From the NCBI GenBank assembly GCA_029008095.1, contig JAQXJB010000019.1:62001-126000 (forward strand): DNA of 64,000 nt. Direction: 5' to 3'. Each line of letters opens with the position of its first letter. Within the stretch, counting starts at the first letter, position 1. Under the pieces are notes generated by a model. That model saw only the letters and a list, made by a program, of their open reading frames with translations. It searched no databases and had not been told where the DNA came from. The DNA comes from Clostridiales bacterium (GTDB taxonomy: Bacteria; Bacillota; Clostridia; Oscillospirales; Oscillospiraceae). The position numbers and the translations under genes were made by a program. Positions 8,881 to 18,259 of this stretch are shown here, one piece after another.

Positions 8881-11800
8881 AATAAAACGGTGCGCGGCGC
8901 TTTTCCTCGCAGCAGTCCTTTCAATATCGATGCTGTCCTCCGCCGGAGCCCTGGAGAGCGGGGAAGAGATATACATAAACAGCGCCGAGGACTTTCTTGC
9001 ACTGGCGGAGTACTGCGCTATGGATTCCTGGTCCCGCGGAAAAACTGTGATACTGAACCGGGATATCTCCCTTTCCAGTACAGACTATACTCCTATACCG
9101 ACCTTCGGCGGGATATTTGACGGCGGCGGACATACAATTACCGGGTTGGATCTGTCGGGAAGCCTGTCTCCTGCGGGGTTGTTCGGTGAGCTTCAGGAAG
9201 GAGCCGTTGTCAAAAACCTCCATGTGAGCGGTACAGTGGAGCCGGCGGGCAAAGGAGATCAGACCGGCGGCATTGCCGGCTGCAACCGCGGCCTTATTGA
9301 GAACTGCGTATTCTCCGGCACTGTTATCGGGGGAAACAGCGTGGGCGCTATTGCAGGCGTGAACGAGAGCACGGGAAAAATCCGGGCTTGCACTTCTGCC
9401 GGAGCTATCTCAGGCAAGAGCATGACAGGCGGGATAGCCGGGAACAACCGGGGCGTGATAGCCTCCTGCCAAAATGAAGGCTATGTGAATATCACCAGTG
9501 TGGACCCCGGGATCGATCTGACGGATCTGGATGTTTCACTGTCCAGCGAATTCCTGACTCTGCGCGCTATGGATACCTTTCATGTAGCCACGGATACCGG
9601 AGGAGTGGCAGGATATTCTTCGGGCATGGTGCTGAGCTGCACCAATACCGGCATTGTGGGCTATCCCCGCATTGGCTACAACGTGGGTGGCATTGCGGGC
9701 AGAAGCTGCGGCTTCATCTCCGGCTGTACCAACCGCGGACAGGTCTTTGGACGAAAGGATATAGGCGGTATCGTAGGGCAGGCGGAGCCTTACATAGTAT
9801 TGAACCTCACGGAAGACAAGCTTCAGCGTATTCAGGATGAGCTTGACCGGCTGGGGACGCTAATTGATCAGGCCACTTATGACGTGGAGAACACCTCGGA
9901 CGACATGCATGACCGATTTAGCGATATTGGAGAATGCGCAAACGACGCTTCACGGTATCTCAGAAGACTGAAAGACCTGGTTTCAGATTATGGAGACAGC
10001 GTGATTACCGAGATAGACCGGGGCAGCGATATTATTGCTGATGTATTGGATAGGCTGGCCGATATCGCAGAAGATGCACCGGCTTTTTCCGATGAAATCA
10101 CCAAAGGTCTGAACCAGCTTGAGGATGCCATAGATAAGCTGGCCGGGGTGAACGGTTTTACAGAGGAGGCTCTGAAAGAGCTGAGATTCGCGGGCGACGA
10201 CCTGAGCAAAGCGGCAGAACTGATCGACCTTGGGACCGCCCAAATCGTCAGCGGCCTCGATGAGCTGAACAGGGTCGTAACCATTGAGGACGAAGATGCT
10301 GTTCAGGCGGCGCTGGATGAGATAAAGGCCGGAACAGACGCGCTTAATACGGCGATGGGACGGGTAAGCGAAGCAATGGATAGGCTGTCCGAGGCCATGC
10401 GCGGACTGGGCGGAATAGTGGAAAATGCGGATTGGGGGAATGCTGGAGAGGCTCTGACGGCACTGATCGAGGCCGCGGAGGAGCTTTCCGCAGCAGCTTC
10501 GGATGCCGCCGCCGCATTTGAAACGATAGGGCAGGGCCTGGCTGTTATTCAGGATAATGTTGAGCTGGATATCGAGCACCTGAAGCCCGGGATCAATATG
10601 ATAATGCAGGGAATTTCCACATTGGGAAGTGTCTCAGGGGCAACTGAGAATGCCATAGCCCATGTGCAGAAAGCCCTTGCCCAGGGTGAACTGGCGTCCG
10701 GCCAACTGAGAACAGCTCTGGAGGCATTCGGAGACGCTGTGGAAATCTTCAGCGGCGCCTCTGCCATAGGAACTGATATGCTGCGCAAGGTGGAGGAGCT
10801 GTTTGACTATTTGTCTGCCGTGGAACCCATCCGGATCGCCCATCCGGACGAGGAGATAGACGCCTCCGCCAATGCGCTTCTTGATTCTCTGGATCAGATA
10901 CGCAGCCATATGGGTGCGTTGAATGATACCGCAAACGCCGCCACAGGCACGCTGGCCTATGATATACGGGCCGTAAGCAGCCAGTTTGACAGGGTTATGG
11001 ACGCGGTAATAGATGCAATATATGAAGCGGAGACTTCTACGGCGGAGGACAGGTTTTCTGATACCTCCGAAACGAACATTGACGCTGTGACTAACGGAAA
11101 AATTCTGTCCTGCTCAAATGAGGCCGCCATTTCGGGTGATATCAGCGTTGGCGGAGTGGCAGGAACTATGGCGGTGGAGTATGAGCTGGACCCGGAGGGG
11201 GATTTGCTTTCGGATTCACCCGTTTACCGCCGGGAATATGAATTTAAGGTCATCCTGCAAAGCTGTGTAAATAACGGAGCCGTCACCGGACGCAGGGACT
11301 ATGCCGGAGGACTTTGCGGCCGGACGGATCTTGGCCTTATCATCGGCTGCCGCAGCTATGGAACTGTGGAGAGTGAGTCCGGCGACTATGTGGGCGGAAT
11401 TGCCGGTCTTGTCTCCGGAACAGTCCGGGACAGTTGGGTAAAGTGCGCCTTGCGGGGCGGAAAATATGTGGGAGGCGTCGCCGGCTTTGTCTCTGAGTCC
11501 GGCACTGCCTTGCAGTGCAGATCGTTGGTCCGCGTCTCCGGCTATGAGCAATATGCCGGAGCCGTCGCAGGCGCAAGTGATGGAACGCTGAGCGATAACC
11601 TTTTTGTGGCCGATGATTTAGCCGGAGTAAACCTGATCAGCACCGCGGGTAAGGCGGAGCCGGTCACTTATGAGGAGTTTATTCAGATAGAAGACCTGCC
11701 GGCTCAATTCCGCCGGTTCTCTCTGCGGTTTTGGGCAGGGGACGAGGCGGTAAAGGAAATTACTTTCCATTATGGCGATTCTTTTGACGACAGTGTATTT

Positions 11801-13786
11801 CCCGCCATCCCCGCCCGGGAAGGACAGTTTGCCCGCTGGGACACGGATGATTTGCGGGATCTGCATTTCGATACCGATGTTACCGCCGTGTATACCCAAT
11901 ATATCTCTGCTCTGGAAACGGAAAACAAGCGGGACAACGGACGTTCCGTATTCTTTGCCGAAGGACTTTTCAGCGAAGGCGACTCCATATCCGCTGAGCT
12001 GTTGACAACGCAGGACAGCGGAACGGAAAACTTGCCCGGTATAAGCGGGGGCGGCCGCCGTACTCTTCTGGAGCGGTGGCGGTTGGAGATTCCGGAGGAT
12101 GGGCAGGAGTCTCACACTGTCCGCTATCTTTCTCCGAACGGAGAAAATGAGAAAATCGAAGTGTATATCTTGAAGAACGGAGCTTGGCAGGCATTGGATA
12201 CTGCAACATTTGGCAGCTATCTCATGTTTGAGGTGGATGGGCTGACCCCGGAGATCGCCGTGGTTTCCCGTATGTCTGCCTGGTGGATATGGCTCGGAGC
12301 GGGAATCCTTGCGCTGATCCTGGCCATTCTCGTCTTGAGCCTGATTAAAAAGCATAGGCGTAAAAGAGCGGAAACCGAAAACGCGGCGCAGGGATCCGGA
12401 ACCGTTCCGCTACCGGCGCAGGGAAGAGAGCTGACCGCCGCCAAGCAGAAAAAGAAAAAACGTACCAAACGTATTTTGATTCTTGCCGGCGTTCTGGCCG
12501 CTGCCGCCGGAGCCGCCGCCGTGGGCTACAGCGTTTCCGGCATGAGGGACAGCGTGACCGCCTATCGGCTGCTCCAAAAGTCCTGGAATCAGGATGGACT
12601 CTCTATGGAGCTTACCGTGCAGATGGATAGCGGAGAGAAGCAAATGAACCTGCTTTCTCAGCTTGTCCGCACGAAGATAAACGGGCAGCCGGTTATCTGT
12701 GCCCGGCAATACGGCTCCGGCATCTATTACAGCAACGGGCTCATTTATCTTGAAAACGGCTGCGTGTTCGCCGCCCCGGAGAGCCTTCCGAATTATCCGG
12801 CTTTGCTTGACAGCATAGAGATTCTTTATAAAGATGCCGACATCTCTGTATTTAAGAACGGAAATGGAAATATTTACAGCATTACCCTTTCGGACGATGG
12901 AGTCTCAGAGTTTTTAAGCGGTCTTTTGCCTCTGCCCGAGCCGCAGACGGATAAGCTGAAGGACTTGTATGTGGATTTGGTGGAGCGGGACGGTAAGCTG
13001 TCCGCCCTGCACTTCTCGGCTCAAATCGCTCCGGACGGCGATGACGAACCGATCACCGTTTCCGTCGCGCTCCAAGTGCTGGATAAGGTGGAACGGCCGG
13101 ACGTTCCTGAGGTTATTCAGGAGGCAATTATTAAAGGCGAGCCAAAGGAAGATGCGGTTTCTGCCGAAGAGCTGCTCCGATTGCTTACGGCCTGGCTCAG
13201 ACTGAATGCCAGAGAGCCGTTGTCCGCACAGCTTTCTCTGAACGCCAACTGCGGACCGCTGATACTGAACGATACCCTGGAACTTTACCGGACGACTGCA
13301 GACGGGCTTCAGGTAACCTGCATCAGAAAAAATGACCGTTCCGTTTTCATTTCCGGGGACGGAGCCTGCAATGAAGACGGAGGCGGCCTCCTTGATGAGG
13401 AAGAGAAGCTTATTTCCACGGGCGAGCTTCTTGAAATTGTCTATCGGATATGTATGAGCGGAGAAATGTCCTTCGCCAGCCAGGATGATAGGCATACATA
13501 TACGCTGGATCTGAATGAAGAGGAAATGGCCCAGGTGGTTTACGCTGTCCTGCCCGATGCCCGGAAGCTTGGGGTGACGCTTGACCGCGGCGATATTAAG
13601 GTCATAGTGGAAGATGATTCCGTCCGGAGCATCAGCTTCAACTGTGATGGCACGGTTCAAATCCTGTTCGTAGACGCGCCAATGAGTCTGAACGGCGAGT
13701 TCCGGTTTGACGTGCCGGACTTGGAGCGGAACTTCCGCGTTCCGGAAGAAGTGCTTCAGGCACTTAAGAGACGAAAGGCATTGTAA
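8870..13786 (+). CDS. Giant GLUG-repeat cell-surface membrane protein
   Basis: A 1638-residue protein with a signal peptide (about 1-26). A first block of GLUG-type beta-solenoid repeats lies at roughly 85-310 (GGIAGCNRG, GGIAGNNRG, GGIAGRSCG, GGIVGQAEP). A long, mostly helical region with regularly spaced Leu/Ala covers about 318-740. A second GLUG block lies at about 745-915 (GGVAGTMAV, GGLCGRTDL, GGIAGLVSG). A segment near 960-1010 resembles Listeria-Bacteroides repeats. Transmembrane helices lie at about 1136-1160 and 1200-1222, with a C-terminal domain of about 410 residues beyond. It begins inside the MMPL gene with GGAGGAGG upstream, so the two are coupled. It may be a surface partner or cargo of that exporter (inference). 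Adhesion or complex assembly is plausible; function is unknown. Confidence 0.8.
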   Translation: MKSKIKRCAALFLAAVLSISMLSSAGALESGEEIYINSAEDFLALAEYCAMDSWSRGKTVILNRDISLSSTDYTPIPTFGGIFDGGGHTITGLDLSGSLSPAGLFGELQEGAVVKNLHVSGTVEPAGKGDQTGGIAGCNRGLIENCVFSGTVIGGNSVGAIAGVNESTGKIRACTSAGAISGKSMTGGIAGNNRGVIASCQNEGYVNITSVDPGIDLTDLDVSLSSEFLTLRAMDTFHVATDTGGVAGYSSGMVLSCTNTGIVGYPRIGYNVGGIAGRSCGFISGCTNRGQVFGRKDIGGIVGQAEPYIVLNLTEDKLQRIQDELDRLGTLIDQATYDVENTSDDMHDRFSDIGECANDASRYLRRLKDLVSDYGDSVITEIDRGSDIIADVLDRLADIAEDAPAFSDEITKGLNQLEDAIDKLAGVNGFTEEALKELRFAGDDLSKAAELIDLGTAQIVSGLDELNRVVTIEDEDAVQAALDEIKAGTDALNTAMGRVSEAMDRLSEAMRGLGGIVENADWGNAGEALTALIEAAEELSAAASDAAAAFETIGQGLAVIQDNVELDIEHLKPGINMIMQGISTLGSVSGATENAIAHVQKALAQGELASGQLRTALEAFGDAVEIFSGASAIGTDMLRKVEELFDYLSAVEPIRIAHPDEEIDASANALLDSLDQIRSHMGALNDTANAATGTLAYDIRAVSSQFDRVMDAVIDAIYEAETSTAEDRFSDTSETNIDAVTNGKILSCSNEAAISGDISVGGVAGTMAVEYELDPEGDLLSDSPVYRREYEFKVILQSCVNNGAVTGRRDYAGGLCGRTDLGLIIGCRSYGTVESESGDYVGGIAGLVSGTVRDSWVKCALRGGKYVGGVAGFVSESGTALQCRSLVRVSGYEQYAGAVAGASDGTLSDNLFVADDLAGVNLISTAGKAEPVTYEEFIQIEDLPAQFRRFSLRFWAGDEAVKEITFHYGDSFDDSVFPAIPAREGQFARWDTDDLRDLHFDTDVTAVYTQYISALETENKRDNGRSVFFAEGLFSEGDSISAELLTTQDSGTENLPGISGGGRRTLLERWRLEIPEDGQESHTVRYLSPNGENEKIEVYILKNGAWQALDTATFGSYLMFEVDGLTPEIAVVSRMSAWWIWLGAGILALILAILVLSLIKKHRRKRAETENAAQGSGTVPLPAQGRELTAAKQKKKKRTKRILILAGVLAAAAGAAAVGYSVSGMRDSVTAYRLLQKSWNQDGLSMELTVQMDSGEKQMNLLSQLVRTKINGQPVICARQYGSGIYYSNGLIYLENGCVFAAPESLPNYPALLDSIEILYKDADISVFKNGNGNIYSITLSDDGVSEFLSGLLPLPEPQTDKLKDLYVDLVERDGKLSALHFSAQIAPDGDDEPITVSVALQVLDKVERPDVPEVIQEAIIKGEPKEDAVSAEELLRLLTAWLRLNAREPLSAQLSLNANCGPLILNDTLELYRTTADGLQVTCIRKNDRSVFISGDGACNEDGGGLLDEEEKLISTGELLEIVYRICMSGEMSFASQDDRHTYTLDLNEEEMAQVVYAVLPDARKLGVTLDRGDIKVIVEDDSVRSISFNCDGTVQILFVDAPMSLNGEFRFDVPDLERNFRVPEEVLQALKRRKAL

Positions 13787-13895
13787 ACGGAGGGGAAATT
13801 GCATTTTTCCTGAGCCAATGTTTTTGCCTTGATCTGAATTTTTGGTAAAAACTTCGAAAATTGGCGATGAAATCGGTTGCGTGTTTGATTGGGGC

Positions 13896-13924
13896 TTGTG
13901 CAATGGAGCGCACTGCGCTATAAT
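13896..13924 (+). promoter_or_regulatory. Sigma-A-type promoter of the flavoprotein gene, with palindrome in the spacer
   Basis: The -35 TTGTGC and a perfect -10 TATAAT are 17 bases apart. The spacer holds the palindrome AGCGC-ACT-GCGCT (13907-13919), which abuts the -10 and could be an operator. The start codon of the next gene is 57 bases downstream. Confidence 0.65.
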
Positions 13925-13980
13925 TACTGTCATTATAATTAACAAAATACAATAGCGGATATACGAAAGGGAAAATAAAT

Positions 13981-15528
13981 ATGCAGGAACTGGAAATGAA
14001 ATTTTATTCCAACCGCACGCCCGGCAAGGGATATAGCTGGGAAACTCCGCCGGAGCCCATTCCGGAGGCGGAGATAGCTGAAACCCTCTCTACTGAAGTA
14101 CTGGTGATAGGCGGCGGCATCAGCGGCCTTGCCGCTTCCGCCCGCTGCGTTGACCGCGGCCTGAAGGTCATCACGCTGGATAAGAACGAGACCATGCAGG
14201 CGCTGGCAGGTCAGATTGCCGCCGTAAACAGCCGCGTAATGGCTGAAAAGGGCATTACCATAGATAAGAAGCAGTTGGCAGCCGACTGGCTGAAGATGAG
14301 CGGCAGCCGCGTCCAGGAGGATCTGCTGTGGATCTTTATTAACCGCAGCGCGGAGGGCTTCCACTGGATGCTGGATCTGGCGGGTGACTGCATTGATGTC
14401 GGCGTATACGAGGCCTATAAGGGCCCCATGTTCAGCGAATATCCCGGCACTCATCATATCATGCAGAAACAAGGCAGCACCAAGTATAAGCACTGGGGCG
14501 GCGGATTCCTTGCCTGCGAGATTCTGGAGAAGGCGTTCCTTGAAAAAGGCGGTACTCTCCATCGCAGCACTGCTGCCCTGTATCTGGAAAAGGACGAGAC
14601 CGGCCGCGTGACCGGCTGCATTGCCAAGTGCGCAGACGGCCTTTACCGCCGCTATCAGGGCTCCAAGGCCGTTGTACTGGCAACCGGCGACTGCAGCGAT
14701 GACCGCGAGATGCTTGAAGCCTTCTGCCCCATCGGCACCCGTACCGGCAAGCAGGTCAAGCGCAAGGGCAACACCGGCGATGGACAGAAGATGGCTTATT
14801 GGGCCGGCGCCGCGCTGGATAATCCGGAATGGGCGGCTACTCTGCACACCTTGGGCTACAGCGCGTATCAGGGCTTCTTCCTGCATGTCAACCGCCTTGG
14901 CAAACGCTTCATGAACGAGGATACCTGGATGCAGGCCAAATCCGTGCGCTGCATGATGCAGCCCGGCGGCGACTATGCGTACACCGTTATGGACAGCAAG
15001 TATCTTGACGAAATGGCTGAGCGCTTCAGCGAGCTGGGCGGTCAGGGTATGATGCCTCTCAGCGTGGTCGGCGACGGCTTCAATCGCGAGGGAATGGAAA
15101 ATTTCGTTAAGAAGCATATAGAGGACGGCAACGCCTACACGGCCGATACTCTCGAGGAACTGGCGGAGAAGATGGACGTTCCCACTGAAAATCTGATCAA
15201 GACCGTGAAACGCTACAATGAGATAGTCGCTTCCGGTGATGACACGGATTACGGCAAGCGTTCCAGACTGCTGACCAGCGTGGAGAAGGCCCCTTATTAT
15301 GCCCTGAAGTGGGGCCCCGTGCTGCTGGACGTTTTTGGCGGTGCGCAGATAGACAGCAATCTTAACGTTATCGGCGCGGACAGCAAGAATATTCCCGGCC
15401 TGTACGCTGTTGGTAACGCCGCCGGCGGTATGTACGCGGTAGACTATCCTCTGCTGCTCAACGGCAACAGCTACGGCCGCGCTCTGGCATACGCCATGCA
15501 GCTTGCCGACGTACTGTGCGAGCAGTAA
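13981..15528 (+). CDS. FAD-dependent oxidoreductase, fumarate reductase flavoprotein family
   Basis: A 515-residue soluble flavoprotein. The FAD dinucleotide-binding motif is VLVIGGGISGLAASARC at about residues 40-56, and the C-terminal FAD-contact segment is IPGLYAVGNAAGGMYAVDYP with NGNSYGRALAYAMQLAD. The middle HVNRLGKRFMNED resembles the capping/substrate region of fumarate reductase, urocanate reductase and 3-ketosteroid dehydrogenase relatives. There is no signal peptide, heme motif or FMN-binding domain, so electrons must come from another protein or a soluble cofactor. Substrate unknown. It is monocistronic, with its own promoter and a downstream terminator hairpin. Confidence 0.85.
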   Translation: MQELEMKFYSNRTPGKGYSWETPPEPIPEAEIAETLSTEVLVIGGGISGLAASARCVDRGLKVITLDKNETMQALAGQIAAVNSRVMAEKGITIDKKQLAADWLKMSGSRVQEDLLWIFINRSAEGFHWMLDLAGDCIDVGVYEAYKGPMFSEYPGTHHIMQKQGSTKYKHWGGGFLACEILEKAFLEKGGTLHRSTAALYLEKDETGRVTGCIAKCADGLYRRYQGSKAVVLATGDCSDDREMLEAFCPIGTRTGKQVKRKGNTGDGQKMAYWAGAALDNPEWAATLHTLGYSAYQGFFLHVNRLGKRFMNEDTWMQAKSVRCMMQPGGDYAYTVMDSKYLDEMAERFSELGGQGMMPLSVVGDGFNREGMENFVKKHIEDGNAYTADTLEELAEKMDVPTENLIKTVKRYNEIVASGDDTDYGKRSRLLTSVEKAPYYALKWGPVLLDVFGGAQIDSNLNVIGADSKNIPGLYAVGNAAGGMYAVDYPLLLNGNSYGRALAYAMQLADVLCEQ

Positions 15529-15581
15529 AAATATGACCGGCTCGCCGTGACACGGTGAATGCCGTCCAAAAGTACAAATCA

Positions 15582-15615
15582 CAATGCCCCGCGGCCATTC
15601 GGCTGCGGGGCATTG
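15582..15615 (+). terminator. Strong hairpin after the flavoprotein gene
   Basis: 15-bp arms CAATGCCCCGCGGCC / GGCTGCGGGGCATTG (one G-T pair) with loop ATTC. The following T-run is weak, so efficiency is uncertain. Confidence 0.55.
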
Positions 15616-15680
15616 CAACGTAGCAAAAAAGCCATTGTGCGCTTGTACGGGTGCGCTCACCCACTGATGCTTTTTTTAGT

Positions 15681-15806
15681 GCGGAGATTCTTCACTTCGT
15701 TCAGAATGACATAACTTTTAGTTTTAGGCGAGGTAACGACCAACAGAAAAACTGAAAACCATGTCATTCTGAGCCACGCCGAAGGCGGGAGTGCGAAGAA
15801 TCTCCG
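15681..15806. repeat. Inverted pair of a dispersed repeat unit (MITE-like)
   Basis: The left arm reads GGAGATTCTTC ... CAGAATGACA. The right arm reads TGTCATTCTGAG ... GAAGAATCTCC, its reverse complement with a few changes and a short extra segment. A second copy of the unit, arranged the other way round, lies at about 63176-63285. No coding capacity. The rest of the 15529-15911 gap holds only the preceding terminator and the 3' flank of birA. Confidence 0.65.
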
Positions 15807-15911
15807 GCATTGTTGAGAGATTGGCATTTACGCAAAAGGTGTTGGCAGACTGTAATACCACACTTTAACCATATGCCCTCTGCCATATTCTGCGGCGCCG
15901 ACAGACGGGTC

Positions 15912-16688
15912 TCACAGCGGGCGGATGCTTACCTCGCCGCTGCGCAGATATTCCTCGCTGCCGTCACGGTAGCGCACGAGAAGGTGACATTCATCGTTGA
16001 TATCCAGCGCTGTGGCGGGGATGACCTCGCCGCCGCGCAGTACGTTTATCTCTCTGCCGAGGAGAAAGCAGCGCTTTTTGTATTCCGGGAAATACTCCCG
16101 GGCCTCCATGTTCAGATAGAAACGGGCAAAATTATTGAGTATTTCGGCGGCTATGCGGCTGCGCGCGTCCTGCGGCGCTTCGCTGCGGTCAAATACCACT
16201 CCGGCTATGCCCGAAAGCTCGGCAGGAAAGCCGCCCTCTGGGGCAAAAATATTTACGCCTATGCCTGCCACCACATAGTCAAGCCCACCGGCGGGAGTAA
16301 ACGCGGCCTCGCAGAGTATGCCGCAGACCTTTTTGCCTTCCAGCCAGATATCGTTGACCCATTTTATACCGGCACTCCTGCCGGATACCTGTTCAATGGC
16401 GAGAGCGGTCGCCGCTGCCGCGGCGGTAGTCAGCGCGGCGGTATCCTCCGGGGAGAGCCTTGGGCGGAGCAGCAGGCTGAGATAAAGTCCGCTGCCGTCG
16501 GGGGAGAAAAAGCTGCGTCCCTGGCGGCCGCGTCCGGCACTCTGGCTCTCCGCTATGAGAACCGAGCCCTCGGGGGCGCCGGCGGCCGCCAGCTCCTTCA
16601 TAAGCGTATTGGTGGAGCTTACCTCACCGCGCACGTCCAGCGTCAGCGGCATCGGGCAGCTCAGGTGTTTTTCAATCATGTGCTTCAT
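15912..16688 (-). CDS. birA: Biotin--[acetyl-CoA-carboxylase] ligase
   Basis: Attaches biotin to carboxylase carrier lysines via biotinyl-AMP. The 258-residue protein has the ATP/biotin motif AGRGRQGRSFFSPDGSGLYLS, KWVNDIWLEGKKVCGILCE, and the GIGVNIF segment. It lacks the N-terminal winged-helix domain of bifunctional BirA, so it is the monofunctional type without a direct repressor role. The start ATG at 16688 has GGAGG close upstream. The gene converges with the flavoprotein gene and diverges from trmO. Confidence 0.93.
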   Translation of the reverse strand: MKHMIEKHLSCPMPLTLDVRGEVSSTNTLMKELAAAGAPEGSVLIAESQSAGRGRQGRSFFSPDGSGLYLSLLLRPRLSPEDTAALTTAAAAATALAIEQVSGRSAGIKWVNDIWLEGKKVCGILCEAAFTPAGGLDYVVAGIGVNIFAPEGGFPAELSGIAGVVFDRSEAPQDARSRIAAEILNNFARFYLNMEAREYFPEYKKRCFLLGREINVLRGGEVIPATALDINDECHLLVRYRDGSEEYLRSGEVSIRPL

Positions 16689-16797
16689 GCTGCACCTCCG
16701 TATATTTCTGAAGTATAATATTCCCGCCGGGTAATGTCAAATTTCTTGAGAAAGCTCATGAAGTATGCTACAATCGTTGCGGAAAGGTGGCGTGACT

Positions 16798-17481
16798 ATG
16801 GAAGAACACAAAATCAAGGTCATCGCGCGCATACACAGCGATTTTGACGAAAAGTTCGGAATACCACGGCAGAGCGGACTGGCTCAGTCGCTGAAGGCGA
16901 CGGTGGTTTTTGAGCCGGAGTTCCGCAGTCCGGAGGCTGTACGCGGCCTGGAGGGGTATTCCCATATATGGCTGATATGGCAGTTTTCCGAGGCCGTGCG
17001 TGAGGAATGGTCACCCACGGTGCGCCCGCCCCGGCTGGGCGGAAATACCCGCATGGGCGTTTTTGCCACCCGCTCGCCATTCAGACCCAATTCCATAGGC
17101 CTGTCCTCGGTGAAACTGGACAGAGTGGAACTGCACCCGGAGCTTGGCCCTGTGCTCCATGTTTCCGGCGCCGATCTTCTCAACGGCACGCCCATATATG
17201 ACGTGAAGCCCTACGTGAAGTACGCCGACAGCCACCCGGAGGCGGAATGCGGCTTTGCCGACAGCGCCGGGGAGCGTATTCTCGAGGTGGATTTCCCGGA
17301 GGATCTGCTGGACAGCGTGCCGGAGGATAAGCGGGAAGCCCTTACCGAGGTGCTGGCTCATGATCCCCGCCCGTCCTACCAGAATGACAGCGAGCGCATA
17401 TATGGCATGAGCTTCGCCGGGATGAACGTGAAGTTTACTGTTGATGACGGCGTGCTGTATGTTATCGATTGCGTGAAGTAA
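16798..17481 (+). CDS. trmO: tRNA (adenine(37)-N6)-methyltransferase, TrmO/TsaA family
   Basis: The family uses S-adenosylmethionine to methylate N6 of t6A37 in certain tRNAs through an unusual beta-barrel (UPF0066/TsaA) fold. Signature segments are the PRQSGLAQSLKATVVFEPEF start, GLEGYSHIWLIWQF, and RMGVFATRSPFRPNSIGLS. At 227 residues it includes the C-terminal extension of bacterial TrmO. An upstream in-frame start exists at 16765, but the ATG at 16798 sits 8 bases after an AAGGTGG site. Likely a single-gene unit with the terminator that follows. Confidence 0.9.
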   Translation: MEEHKIKVIARIHSDFDEKFGIPRQSGLAQSLKATVVFEPEFRSPEAVRGLEGYSHIWLIWQFSEAVREEWSPTVRPPRLGGNTRMGVFATRSPFRPNSIGLSSVKLDRVELHPELGPVLHVSGADLLNGTPIYDVKPYVKYADSHPEAECGFADSAGERILEVDFPEDLLDSVPEDKREALTEVLAHDPRPSYQNDSERIYGMSFAGMNVKFTVDDGVLYVIDCVK

Positions 17482-17523
17482 AAAATGAGGTTCTTCTCTG
17501 AAACGAGAGGAACCTCATTTTTA
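17482..17523. terminator. Bidirectional terminator
   Basis: Arms AAAAATGAGGTTC / GAACCTCATTTTT with an inner CTCT / AGAG pairing. A-run on one side and T-run on the other, between the convergent trmO and GNAT genes. Confidence 0.85.
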
Positions 17524-17601
17524 CATTGGTTCTGTCAGATCTTTGTGTTGATGCAGATAAACTGGAAGTTGTTGGATTATTTGCATAGATATGACTTCCA
17601 T

Positions 17602-18177
17602 TCATGCATTGAAATACATGTCATAAACGATATAGCCATGTATGCCAGCCAATGATCCTTCATAGGTCTCCTGACACATCATGCAACGGGGCTCCTTCAT
17701 TGGATATCCACTTGTTGGGAAAATGTTATATTCTGATGATGTCCGAAATCCAACTTGATTATAAAATTTATAATTTCCTTCAACGGTTATTCCTTTATAG
17801 CCCGATTCTCTCACTTTCTCGATTCCCATAGTCAACATAGCGGTTCCGATTCCTTGGCGAAAATGATCAGCATGAACAGATACAGGCGCTAACATAACGA
17901 TTCTGGAATTTGTATCATTTTTATGTCCGCCTTCTCTTGTAGGCGATAGCGGAAATTTCGAAAACAAAAAGTGTCCTACCACCTTGTTATCTAATTCTGC
18001 AACAAAGGACAATTCCGGAATATAGTATTCGGAATCTCTGATTTCCTCTACTAATGCAATAATATCGGTTCCGTCGGAATAGTCTGTTCCTTCCTGAAAC
18101 GAACGCAAAATCAGAGAAACAATACTCTTATAATCTTTATGCTCTTCCGGACGAATTGTGATCTTCTTATTTATCAT
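17602..18177 (-). CDS. GNAT-family N-acetyltransferase
   Basis: A 191-residue GNAT-fold protein. The acetyl-CoA pyrophosphate-binding loop is in SVHADHFRQGIGTAMLTMGIEK (Q-x-x-G-I-G-T), followed by the YKFYNQVGF segment typical of the family C-terminus. The substrate is not deducible. The gene is visibly more AT-rich than its neighbours, which may reflect acquisition from another genome. It has an AGAGGA ribosome binding site. Confidence 0.85.
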   Translation of the reverse strand: MINKKITIRPEEHKDYKSIVSLILRSFQEGTDYSDGTDIIALVEEIRDSEYYIPELSFVAELDNKVVGHFLFSKFPLSPTREGGHKNDTNSRIVMLAPVSVHADHFRQGIGTAMLTMGIEKVRESGYKGITVEGNYKFYNQVGFRTSSEYNIFPTSGYPMKEPRCMMCQETYEGSLAGIHGYIVYDMYFNA

Positions 18178-18259
18178 ACGTATATCCTCTTCTCAGATTC
18201 GTTTTTTCACATTGAATAGCAATTAGTAGGAATTGACTATCCCTGCATATCCTGCGCTG

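Noticed and set aside
13939..15660. 573-residue open frame on the minus strand
   Set aside because: Antisense to the flavoprotein, which has clear FAD motifs and its own promoter.
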